64,000 nt of DNA from Bryobacterales bacterium. GTDB taxonomy: Bacteria > Acidobacteriota > Terriglobia > Bryobacterales > Bryobacteraceae. The stretch spans positions 44,323 to 108,322 of the forward strand of contig JADLBD010000183.1 in the NCBI GenBank assembly GCA_020847975.1, written 5' to 3'. Under the pieces are notes generated by a model, which was not told the DNA's origin, made no database searches, and saw only the letters and a program-made list of their open reading frames with translations. Below are positions 20,503-29,186 of the stretch, piece after piece (within the stretch, counting starts at the first letter, position 1; the number at the start of each line of letters is the position of its first letter). Made by a program: the position numbers and the translations under genes.

Positions 20503-21186
20503 TCACCGCTTCGTGAGCGTCTTCTCGAGCTCTTCGAGTAGCCGGTAATGATCATCGGTTTTCAATGGCGCCTCGGAGAAGTAGCGATTTTCTGCAAAGG
20601 GGCGGCCGGCCTGGGGCATCAGAGAAAAGGTTTTGCTATTGCCGGCGTCATTGGGTTCCGTCCAAAAGCTGATTCCGGCAAATCTGAAGGGAGAGGATGC
20701 TTCGTGCACCGCCTCCGAAATGGCTCCGGCGAAAGACGCCAACTCCGGGTATCCCGCATCCAAGGTGATTTGCAATTGCACGATTAGAGTGCTCAGGTAG
20801 AGGCGTTTACGAATCATTGCCGGATCGTAGGTGAGTCCAAACTCTCTTGCAAGACCGGCGAGGAGATCACCAAGGAACTGATCTCCGTCCTGAGTTGAGG
20901 CCGCGGTGTCTACAACAACCCCGTCGTTGTAGATAGTGAAGCAGTTTATGTCCAGGAAAAGATCCTCCCGGGCCTGAAAACTGCCCCGCTGGAATACAAG
21001 GCCCGCGGAAGGCAGATCGGTAGAGCCTTCCTTGAGAATCTTCTCCAGATCTGGTGTATCGGCAAAGGAATACCTTCCGCCGATCCAGTCTACAACCGCC
21101 CCCAGCACACTCTTCCCCCTGGGATTCAGGTCCTGGATGTCAAACAACCATATCGAGCGTGCTTGTCTGACGTGAAGAAGCTTCAC
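20503..21186 (-). CDS. Uncharacterised 227-aa protein, third gene of a TA-like operon (GTG start overlapping the upstream TGA as GTGA)
   Basis: MKLLHVRQARSIWLFDIQDLNPRGKSVLG...; GTG at 21186 overlaps the XRE-gene stop at 21183-21185 by 4 nt. Confidence 0.7.
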   Translation of the reverse strand: MKLLHVRQARSIWLFDIQDLNPRGKSVLGAVVDWIGGRYSFADTPDLEKILKEGSTDLPSAGLVFQRGSFQAREDLFLDINCFTIYNDGVVVDTAASTQDGDQFLGDLLAGLAREFGLTYDPAMIRKRLYLSTLIVQLQITLDAGYPELASFAGAISEAVHEASSPFRFAGISFWTEPNDAGNSKTFSLMPQAGRPFAENRYFSEAPLKTDDHYRLLEELEKTLTKR

Positions 21187-21767
21187 TGGAACGTTCCTGT
21201 GCTGGAGTAGGCCTTGTCGATAGCCCCGCGACTGATCGGTTGATGTGGCGACTGGAGTCTCCAAATCGACGTTTGAGGGGCTATGTTAGGGTCTGCCTGC
21301 CGAGTGACAGGAATCTCAGTCTCGCGGTCCGCGCAGCGTGCCGCACTTGTCAAGAGAGAACGGTCTCGTGGCGCGTAGATTCCTCCCCTGTCTTCCGTTT
21401 CAAAATCCGGAACGGCCAAAGCTTCAGTGGTTAGTCCGGCCACGATTCTCGGTGTCCCGCTGACCCAGTCGACCAACTCACTGAAAGGAACCAGCCGTAC
21501 GACCAAAGCAACATCTAATGCCGCGGCGAGCCTCTTCAATGTGGTTATCGTCGGCTTGCCGTAGTGAGAGGATTCAAGCCGGGAAATCGCGTTTTGATTC
21601 ATGCCGACCTCGCTTGCCAATCTCTCCTGGCTCCACCCACGCTTGTCACGTGATGCGCGGATCTGATGAGCGAGGGTCTTGTTCAAATGCGACTCAACGA
21701 ATCGTTGTCTTGCCTGCCTGCCACGCCTAAGCCTTGCGATCAGCGTCTTCCGAGAATTCAAATTCAT
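21183..21767 (-). CDS. XRE-family (HigA-like) antitoxin/regulator with extended C-terminus
   Basis: HTH LAHQIRASRDKRGWSQERLASEVGMNQNAISRLESSHYGKPTITTLKRLAAALDVAL; overlaps the toxin-like ORF by 41 bp. Confidence 0.85.
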   Translation of the reverse strand: MNLNSRKTLIARLRRGRQARQRFVESHLNKTLAHQIRASRDKRGWSQERLASEVGMNQNAISRLESSHYGKPTITTLKRLAAALDVALVVRLVPFSELVDWVSGTPRIVAGLTTEALAVPDFETEDRGGIYAPRDRSLLTSAARCADRETEIPVTRQADPNIAPQTSIWRLQSPHQPISRGAIDKAYSSTGTFQ

Positions 21768-22155
21768 GTATCGATGACCTTCCTTGTGCCAGCAACCTTA
21801 ATCGTTTCAACGCTTCGTGCTTTCCGTGCCTGTCATTTTTCACCTTCTTTTCCTTGCCGATCAAGAAGGTATAAGAGTATCGCTGACCCTTAGGCCAGAA
21901 TGCGCCGTAGATCCGATAGACTCCTTTGGCATGCTCCGTATTAACCTTGAATCTGATTTCTGAGATTTCGTCGCCAAGCAGCTGGAACTCAGGCTTGCCC
22001 CATGAGCTAACGGGTAACTGCTGGAGGTACACCAAAACGTCTCGCGCTTCGTCCTGGGCGTCCGTGTCAAGCGCCTTGAACCAGTCCTGGACGTCTCTCC
22101 CGTTCGCTGGCGTAACATAGCCGTAAAACGACCACTCTACCGTCTCATCGACCAT
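21727..22155 (-). CDS. RelE/HigB-superfamily (phage Gp49-like) toxin
   Basis: FKALDTDAQDEARDVLVYLQQLP..FQLLGDEISEIRFKVNTEHAKGVYRIYGAF..TFLIGKEKKVKNDRHGKHEALKRLRLL. Confidence 0.8.
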   Translation of the reverse strand: MVDETVEWSFYGYVTPANGRDVQDWFKALDTDAQDEARDVLVYLQQLPVSSWGKPEFQLLGDEISEIRFKVNTEHAKGVYRIYGAFWPKGQRYSYTFLIGKEKKVKNDRHGKHEALKRLRLLAQGRSSIHEFEFSEDADRKA

Positions 22156-22519
22156 CAGTGTATCACAAAATAACGGAATACATCAAAAAGAATATGATCT
22201 CAGGCTCTACCATCTCAATTTTGATGTTCAATGGTACTCTCCTGATGAACTGAACTCCCAAGGCTGGCGAACCCGATGCAAGCGGGCGGTTGAACTTTCC
22301 GGCCGATCCCTCTACTCCAGAGCACGTACAGGACTCATCTCGGTGAACCAAGCCAGGGCGCTTATGCCCAACGGTCATTTTGGCCTCCTTCGCACTGACA
22401 AAGCAAGGCTTTCAGGAACGGCGTGGCGATTGCCCAGCATTCCGGCGCTCGAGCGTCCTGCCGCGGAAAGCCACTGGGGGAGCCTGATTGAACGCCGGTC
22501 GATCCATGCTGTCATGACA

Positions 22520-22539
22520 ATATGCGATTTTTCGAATAT
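22520..22539. promoter_or_regulatory. Operator-like imperfect palindrome ATATGCGA-TTTT-TCGAATAT just upstream of the arsR-type gene
   Basis: 7/8 arm match, 10 bp 5' of the ATG at 22550. Confidence 0.5.
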
Positions 22540-22549
22540 ACTGGTTTTC

Positions 22550-22906
22550 ATGGGCGATGAGCTGCGGCAGTTCAAGAGCGAGATCTTCCAGGGTCTCGCC
22601 AATCCCACGCGGATCGCCATTGTCGAACTCTTGCGCGATGGCGAACTATCCGCCGGCCAGCTAATCGAAAAGCTCGGTATCGAGCAGGCCAACGCCTCGC
22701 AGCACCTGGCCGTGCTGCGGGCCAAACAGATCGTCGTCAAGCGAAAGGTCGGCAACCAGGTCTATTACTCGATCCGCGACCATGCGCTGATTGAGATTCT
22801 CGACATCCTGCGCCGCTATTTCTACTCTCAACTCAGCACCACGGTCAGCCTGCTTCGCGAAGCCGCCAGGGAGGAGCCCAAGTCTCGCACCGGCACGCAA
22901 CGATGA
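22550..22906 (+). CDS. ArsR-family wHTH transcriptional regulator
   Basis: FKSEIFQGLANPTRIAIVELLRDGELSAGQLIEKLGIEQANASQHLAVLRAKQIVVKRKVGNQVYYSI. Confidence 0.9.
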   Translation: MGDELRQFKSEIFQGLANPTRIAIVELLRDGELSAGQLIEKLGIEQANASQHLAVLRAKQIVVKRKVGNQVYYSIRDHALIEILDILRRYFYSQLSTTVSLLREAAREEPKSRTGTQR

Positions 22907-25737
22907 CGAATCGCAGTCAGGCTGAGCAGGGGCGTGTGGAGAAATTGCGCACCGCGGTGGAGCACGCCGCGCATCTGCTTCCACGGCAGGGCCCCATCGG
23001 CGTTTTTGTGCATCACAACACGCTGCATGCCTTCGAGCATCTGCCCTTCGAGCAGGCGGTGGTGGAAGCGTCGCGCTGGTTCGACGCCGAACCCTACATG
23101 AGCGAGGCTGCCTACCGGGGGGAACTGGCGCGGGGCCGCATCCAATTGGCGGATATCGACGCGGTGCTCGATGGCGAGCCCGACGCAGCCGTGTTCGCCG
23201 GTCTGGGCCGGGGCTCTCTGCGCAGAGCCATGATCACTCCGGGGGTGCGGGAGTTCGACGCCGCCACCATTCTGTGGCGCACCGAGCAGGGCGACCTGGC
23301 GCGGGATTTCCGCCAGGCGGCGCTGCGCGCTCTATTTGAGGCCTGCTTCCACCGCACCATCGCCCATGAAGAGGAACCTGCGCCGCCCCGGCCCGTGGAT
23401 GAGATCATCCACCCGTGGCTGATCCGGCTATGCTCCGTGTTTCTCGATCAGGGCACGGCCTACTGGCCCATGCCGCATCGCGAGAGAGGCTTCTATGAGA
23501 GCGTGCGGATGCTGCTCGGGCAGCGTGGGGGCATATTTCCGAAATACCTCGACGGCTTGGACGAGGAATTCCGGCGGCAGGAGAGCCTTTCGTTTTCCGC
23601 GGTGGATGCGGTGTTGGATTTTCTGGACACGCAGTACTACCGTGAATCCGCCTGGCAGGATGTGCTTCCATCCGAGTTGCTGGCATTGCCTGGCTGGGCC
23701 GGCTTGATGCGCCGGTTGGAGGAGGATCCCCGCCTGGCGCCGCATATGGCGCTGCCCTGTTCCCTGATGGATTTCCTGGCTGTGCGCCTCACCATGTCCC
23801 GCGTGGCCTCGCGCATGGGCGCCGCCGAAGCCGCCCCCGAGGAAAGCCCGCTCAAGACCCACGAGAAACGGCGCCTGAGCCGGACGGCGCGTGTGTATGA
23901 CGCGGCGCGTGTGATCCGGCTCTCCTCGAACGAGGTCGCCCGGCTTTCCGAATCCGACTGGGCGTCTTTCGTGAAAGAAGTGAAGGCGTTCAACGGACTC
24001 GAGCGGCGCCGGGTACTCCACCTGGCGTACGAGCGATGGCATGAACGGGAGATCCTGCGGGGGCTGGCGAGCCACCGCAAGTACCGCGGCTTATCCGGCA
24101 TACCGGACGCCCCTGTCCGTCCCCCGGCGCAGGTTTTCTTCTGTCTTGACGAGCGCGAGGAATCGATGCGGCGCGCGCTCGAAGAAGTGGACCCGAGCGT
24201 CGAAACCTTCAGCTCCGCCGGATATTTCGGCTTGGCCGTGGACTACAAGGGAATCGACGATCCGCACGGCGCCGCGTTCTGCCCCGTCGTCGTGAAACCG
24301 GAGCACGCCGTGCTCGAACAGCCCAAGGCGGAAGACAGCGGATTGCTCGAACGCCGCCGCTGGCGCAGGCGGGTGCTCGGATTGCTGATGCGGAGTTCGC
24401 TCGTCTCTTCGAAGACCCTGGTGCGGGGCTGGCTTTCCACTTCCGTGCTCGGGGTGCTTTCGGCGGTGCCGCTTGTGGGCCACCTGCTTGCTCCCAGGCG
24501 CTACGCCCTTCTCCGCGAATGGCTCAACAAGGCGTTTCTTCCCGAACCGCGCACCGAACTGACGTTCATGCGCAATACCGCGGAATCGCATAGCGCTGTC
24601 GCAGGTTTGTTGACCGGCTTTCATCCCGGGGAAAAAGCGGACCGGGTGGCGAGTGTATTGGGTCCGGCGGGCCTGAAGAGCGGGTTCGCGCGTGTGGTGG
24701 TGGTTCTGGGCCATGGATCGAGCAGTCTCAACAACCCGCATGAATCGGCGCATGATTGCGGAGCGTGCGGGGGGCGCCGCGGCGGGCCCAACGCCCGGCT
24801 GTTCGCGGCCATGGCAAACCGCCCGGAGGTTCGCCTCCTGCTGCGGGAGCAGGGCATCGATATTCCCCCGGACACATGGTTCATCGGCGGGTATCACGAT
24901 ACGTGCAGCGATGACGTGGAACTCTTTGACCTGGATGCGCTGCCCGCAACCCATCAGGCTGATCTGGACCGCATTCGCGAGACCCTCGATCTGGCCAAGG
25001 CTCGAGATGCGCACGAGCGGGCCCGGAGGTTCGAATCGAGCGCGCCCGGCGCGGATCCCGGCGATGCACTCCGCCATGTGGAAGAGCGCAGCGAACATCT
25101 GGCGCAGCCCAGACCCGAGTACGGGCATTGCACCAATGCCGTCTGCGTCGTCGGCCGGCGCAGCCTTACCCGCGGACTCTTCCTCGACCGGAGAGCCTTT
25201 CTGGTTTCCTACGACGCCAATCAGGATCCCGCTGATGAGAGTCTGGCCAAACTGATGAGCGCCGTGGTTCCGGTATGCGCGGGGATCAGTCTCGAATACT
25301 ACTTTTCCTTCGTGGACAACGATCGCTACGGCAGCGGCACGAAACTCCCGCACAACGTTACCGGCCTGGTTGGCGTGATGGACGGGCACGCCAGCGACTT
25401 ACGTACCGGATTGCCCTGGCAAATGGTGGAGATCCACGAACCCGTGCGCATTCTCTTCGTGGTGGAGACAACGGCGGAGCGCCTGGAGAAGCTGATCGAC
25501 GCGAGTCCGGCTCTGAAGCAATTGGTCGAAAATCGCTGGATTCGGGTGGCCACCATCGATCCCGCCTCCGGGCGCGTACACGTCCGGAGGGACGGCGGCT
25601 TTGAAGAATTCCGCGAGCGTTTGGAACGTCTGCCGGTTGCGCTTTCCTCCGCCGAATGGTACTCGGGGAAACTTCAGCATCTCCCCATGGCCTGGATTCA
25701 GACGTGGTCGCAAACTGCCGCGGGAGGCCCGGTTTAG
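22903..25737 (+). CDS. dabA: DabA-type inorganic carbon transporter subunit (DUF2309/UPF0753)
   Basis: PIGVFVHHNTLHAFEHLPFEQAVVEA; FFCLDEREESMRRALEE; VVVLGHGSSSLNNPHESAHDCGACGGRRGGPNARLFAAMANRPEVR. 4-bp ATGA overlap with arsR. Confidence 0.92.
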   Translation: MTNRSQAEQGRVEKLRTAVEHAAHLLPRQGPIGVFVHHNTLHAFEHLPFEQAVVEASRWFDAEPYMSEAAYRGELARGRIQLADIDAVLDGEPDAAVFAGLGRGSLRRAMITPGVREFDAATILWRTEQGDLARDFRQAALRALFEACFHRTIAHEEEPAPPRPVDEIIHPWLIRLCSVFLDQGTAYWPMPHRERGFYESVRMLLGQRGGIFPKYLDGLDEEFRRQESLSFSAVDAVLDFLDTQYYRESAWQDVLPSELLALPGWAGLMRRLEEDPRLAPHMALPCSLMDFLAVRLTMSRVASRMGAAEAAPEESPLKTHEKRRLSRTARVYDAARVIRLSSNEVARLSESDWASFVKEVKAFNGLERRRVLHLAYERWHEREILRGLASHRKYRGLSGIPDAPVRPPAQVFFCLDEREESMRRALEEVDPSVETFSSAGYFGLAVDYKGIDDPHGAAFCPVVVKPEHAVLEQPKAEDSGLLERRRWRRRVLGLLMRSSLVSSKTLVRGWLSTSVLGVLSAVPLVGHLLAPRRYALLREWLNKAFLPEPRTELTFMRNTAESHSAVAGLLTGFHPGEKADRVASVLGPAGLKSGFARVVVVLGHGSSSLNNPHESAHDCGACGGRRGGPNARLFAAMANRPEVRLLLREQGIDIPPDTWFIGGYHDTCSDDVELFDLDALPATHQADLDRIRETLDLAKARDAHERARRFESSAPGADPGDALRHVEERSEHLAQPRPEYGHCTNAVCVVGRRSLTRGLFLDRRAFLVSYDANQDPADESLAKLMSAVVPVCAGISLEYYFSFVDNDRYGSGTKLPHNVTGLVGVMDGHASDLRTGLPWQMVEIHEPVRILFVVETTAERLEKLIDASPALKQLVENRWIRVATIDPASGRVHVRRDGGFEEFRERLERLPVALSSAEWYSGKLQHLPMAWIQTWSQTAAGGPV

Positions 25738-27096
25738 ATGAACCTTCCCCAAGCCATCCTCGCTTTCGTCGTACTGTCGCCGGGCGTCGTTTTTGGCGTA
25801 TTGGCTTTTCTCTGGCTGCTCGGTTGGACTCCGGGCGAGCGGATCGTTTCGAGGATCACGGGCGCCACCTTTTCCGCTTGTGTGCTGGCGCTTGCGGCGC
25901 TGCTGTGGAAACTCGGTTCCGGCGCGGAGAGCTTCGCGGGATCCGGGTCCCCGGCTGTTGTGGTGACGCTCGGCAACTGGTTTGCCGTGCATGATTACCA
26001 CTTCCCACTGGTGCTCATGGCGGATCGCCTGTCGCTGCCGTTTCTGGCCATGACGGTCATGCTTTCCGGGCTCATCGGACAGTTCTCAGCCACTTACCTT
26101 CATCGGGAGCGCGGCTTTTTCCGGTTCTTCCTTCTGCTCCACCTTTTCGCGTTCGGATCGTTGCTCGCATTCGCCGCGGGCTCGCTCGATCTGCTCGCCG
26201 CCGGGTGGGAGATTGTCGGCATCACGTCGGTTCTGTTGATCGCCTTTTTCCAGCTTCGCTCCGCTCCCGTCGAGAACGGCCTCCGCGTGTTTGCCGTTTA
26301 CCGAGCCTGCGACATCGGACTGCTGGTCGGGATTTTCGCCATGCATCATTGGGCGGGAACGGCGGCATTCGATAACGGCTTCCCAACTCTCACCGGCGCA
26401 GAGGCTGTAACCATCTGCCTGTTGCTGCTCCTCGCGGCGTCGGGAAAGGCGGCGCAGGTTCCATTCTCGGGATGGCTTCCGCGGGCCATGGAGGGGCCTA
26501 CTCCATCGAGCGCCATCTTCTATGGCGCAATCTCGATCCACGCCGGCGCCTATCTGCTCCTGCGTGTGCAGCCGCTGCTTGCGCAATCGAAGCTGGCCTC
26601 GACGCTGGTGGTGTTGACCGGGGTGATGACGGCGATCCATGGCACCATCGTCGGCCGGGCCAGCGCCGACGCCAAGACATCGCTCGCCTACGCCTCATTG
26701 ACGCAGGTGGGCGTAGTGTTCGTGGAAATTGGAATGGGCTGGACCTCCATTGCAGTGGCCCATATTCTGGGACACGCCACCGTCCGCACCATGCAGTTTC
26801 TTCGCGCTCCCTCCATGCTGCATGACGATCACCAGATGCGCTCCGCCATTGGAGGAGAGATGCCGCACACGGGCCGGCACCTCGAGAGCATGCTGCCGGA
26901 AGGAGTGCAACTGTGGCTGTACCGTTGGGCTTTTGACCGCGGCCACCTGGACACCATCCTGGACCGTTGGGTGATTCATCCGTTGCTCGAGGTTTCGCGG
27001 GTCTTCGCGAAGCTGGACCACATCGGGTCGCCTCCGGTGCGGCGTGAGAAGGCGCCGATTCTTGTACCGGATCCCGCACGGCAGGGGGGCGATTGA
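25738..27096 (+). CDS. dabB: NuoL/MrpA-like proton-conducting membrane subunit (DabB-like)
   Basis: Polytopic; LAAGWEIVGITSVLLIAFF; GKAAQVPFSGWLPRAMEGPTPSSAIFYGAISIHAGAYLLLR. Confidence 0.85.
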   Translation: MNLPQAILAFVVLSPGVVFGVLAFLWLLGWTPGERIVSRITGATFSACVLALAALLWKLGSGAESFAGSGSPAVVVTLGNWFAVHDYHFPLVLMADRLSLPFLAMTVMLSGLIGQFSATYLHRERGFFRFFLLLHLFAFGSLLAFAAGSLDLLAAGWEIVGITSVLLIAFFQLRSAPVENGLRVFAVYRACDIGLLVGIFAMHHWAGTAAFDNGFPTLTGAEAVTICLLLLLAASGKAAQVPFSGWLPRAMEGPTPSSAIFYGAISIHAGAYLLLRVQPLLAQSKLASTLVVLTGVMTAIHGTIVGRASADAKTSLAYASLTQVGVVFVEIGMGWTSIAVAHILGHATVRTMQFLRAPSMLHDDHQMRSAIGGEMPHTGRHLESMLPEGVQLWLYRWAFDRGHLDTILDRWVIHPLLEVSRVFAKLDHIGSPPVRREKAPILVPDPARQGGD

Positions 27097-28493
27097 TGAC
27101 ACCGTCCGTGGAGATCACCTGCGCACTGCTGCTGCGCGGCGTCGCGATCGCGGTGCCGTGGTTTGCGGCTTTCCTGGTGGCCGTCTATCGCAGGCAGGCG
27201 CGCTGGACCGGTTTCCTGGCGGCGCTGGTAGCCGTGGCGGCGTGCGCTCTCCTGCTGGCGGCCGCCCCTGCCGGGGAGTCCTTGTACCAGGCCTTGATGC
27301 TGTTGTACTCCTGCCTCACCTTGGGCGCCGCCCTGGTGCTGCCGCGCCGCGATTGCAACCCGGGAACCATCGCTGGAATCCTCTTCATGCTTGGCGCCAC
27401 GCTGCTCGCCTATTCGGCGGAAAACCTGCTGGTCCTGCTGGCCGCCTGGATTCTGTCCGCCATTCCTTTCTTCGTACCGCGATGGTTCCAACCCCGAGGT
27501 TGGCGCCCGAGGGCGGGCTTGTTCCTGTCGGCCCTCGCGCTGGCCGTTGCCACCGGTCTGATCGCCGCCAACAGGCATGCGCTGTCGATTGATGACCTGA
27601 GAGGGAGAAGCCCTGGAGGAATGTTGGTGTTCGGGCTTCTGGTAGCCGCCGTGATTTTCCGCAAAGGAATCCTGCCCGCGCACGCCTGGGTGGCCGACGC
27701 CGCTGAGGGCAGTCCGGCAATCCCCGCGGCTCTTCTATTGAACGGCCATTTCGGAGCGCTGCTGACGGCCAAACTGATTGTCCCGCTGTTCCCCGCAACG
27801 CCCGGCAACCTCGTGCCGGTCCTTTCCTATCTGGCCATCGCCACTGCTCTGTATGTTGCTATCCGCGCGCTGACGGAGAATTCGCCGCGCCGCCTGTTGG
27901 CCTTTCTCGCATTGAGCCAGTCCGCCGCTATCCTCGCCGGACTCGAGAGTGGGACCGCGGAGGGAGTCACAGGAGCGCTGGTCCACTGGTTCGTGGTGAC
28001 GGTCTCGACGGTGGGCCTCTTCGCGATTTTGCGGCTGCTCGAAGTGCGTTTTGGGGAAAACCTGACGGCGAGCAAGCACCTCGGGTTAGCCGAACACGCC
28101 CCGCGGCTGGCGGTGTTCTTTGCCGTATTCGGATTGGCGCTAGTGGGACTGCCCGGCACGTTGAGCTTCTGTTCGGAAGACTTGCTGATCCATGGAACAC
28201 TGCTGTCTCATCGATTCGTGGGATTGCTGCTGCCCATCGCTACAGCGATGAACGCCGTCAGCGTTTTTCGTCTGTTCACACGCTTGTTCCTGGGCAAGCG
28301 GCGCACCGGGTTCACGGCGATGGCCGACGCATTGCCTCGCGAGCGGTGGATTCTTGCGGCGGGTGTGTTGTTCGTGGTGCTGGGGGGATTGTTCCCGAAT
28401 GTCTTCGTGGCGCAGCGCTCGGCGGAGGTGGCGGCGGGACGGCCGGCTCCTGTCGCCTCGCGGCCTTCGGGAGTGGAGCGCTGCTGCCGGTAG
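27093..28493 (+). CDS. Second NuoL/M-like proton-conducting membrane subunit
   Basis: Polytopic; FRKGILPAHAWVADAAEGSPAIPAALLLNGHFGALLTAKL; ATGA overlap with the dabB-like gene. Confidence 0.75.
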   Translation: MMTPSVEITCALLLRGVAIAVPWFAAFLVAVYRRQARWTGFLAALVAVAACALLLAAAPAGESLYQALMLLYSCLTLGAALVLPRRDCNPGTIAGILFMLGATLLAYSAENLLVLLAAWILSAIPFFVPRWFQPRGWRPRAGLFLSALALAVATGLIAANRHALSIDDLRGRSPGGMLVFGLLVAAVIFRKGILPAHAWVADAAEGSPAIPAALLLNGHFGALLTAKLIVPLFPATPGNLVPVLSYLAIATALYVAIRALTENSPRRLLAFLALSQSAAILAGLESGTAEGVTGALVHWFVVTVSTVGLFAILRLLEVRFGENLTASKHLGLAEHAPRLAVFFAVFGLALVGLPGTLSFCSEDLLIHGTLLSHRFVGLLLPIATAMNAVSVFRLFTRLFLGKRRTGFTAMADALPRERWILAAGVLFVVLGGLFPNVFVAQRSAEVAAGRPAPVASRPSGVERCCR

Positions 28494-28841
28494 CCGCGTT
28501 TCGCGAGCGCCGCGCCGCGGCTCTCGCGGTTGTATTTCTCCAGCAGCGCTTTCAACGCTCGACGTGAAAACCTGTTTCCATTCGAAGCCGGCACCGGTTC
28601 GAAGAGTAGTCTCGAAGGCAAACGACGTTTGCGCCTCAGTGCGGCTATCGATGAACGCCTTCCACTCGGCGCCGGAGGCTTGCCGAAAATGAGGCGGAAT
28701 TTTCTGGTACTGGCCCGCATTCAGTTGCGCGGCGCGGTCATCGGCGTTGAACCACTCCACGCCAGTGTTTCGTACGGAAAGACGACTGCTCTTGCCCGCG
28801 CCGGGAGGTCCGGCGACGATAACCATACGGGGCGCGGCCAC
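28494..28841 (-). pseudogene. Zeta-toxin family protein, C-terminal half missing
   Basis: P-loop VIVAGPPGAGKSS, WFNADDRAAQLNAG, TSFAFETTLRTG; similarity ends there and the ORF then runs antisense to the upstream operon. Confidence 0.65.
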
Positions 28842-28851
28842 GGTTTCCGGA

Positions 28852-29070
28852 TCAACCGCCAAACTCAGCCTGTGCGTCGAGCATGTCTTCGGGAACAACG
28901 GCCTTCAACTGACGGCCCTCCGCGTCAACGATGCCAAGTTCGCGCAACTTGCGGAAGTCTTGTTGGAATTTGTCCTCGCAACTGTCGATCCACGCTTCGT
29001 GGAAAGCATCAAGCTCACGCTCATTGTCGAGGTTCACGGCTTCGATGTTGAGCGGGGTACGAATTGCCAT
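28852..29070 (-). CDS. Small acidic protein, putative antitoxin partner of the zeta-like toxin
   Basis: MAIRTPLNIEAVNLDNERELDAFHEAWIDSCEDKFQQDFRKLRELGIVDAEGRQLKAVVPEDMLDAQAEFGG; directly upstream of the toxin start. Confidence 0.6.
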   Translation of the reverse strand: MAIRTPLNIEAVNLDNERELDAFHEAWIDSCEDKFQQDFRKLRELGIVDAEGRQLKAVVPEDMLDAQAEFGG

Positions 29071-29186
29071 CAATCTATTGTCGTCCCGCTTCAAGCACGG
29101 TGTAACGGCGCAAGAAGAAGGGCGCGCGCGTTACTTTTCAATAAAAAGTACTTTACAAAAGATGGATTCCCTGCCATCATATCCCC

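Noticed and set aside
25030-25045. GGTTCGAATC-like T-loop sequence
   Set aside because: Lies inside the dabA coding frame with no acceptor or anticodon stems; no tRNA supported.
24091-25389. 432-aa minus ORF
   Set aside because: Antisense to dabA, which is strongly supported.
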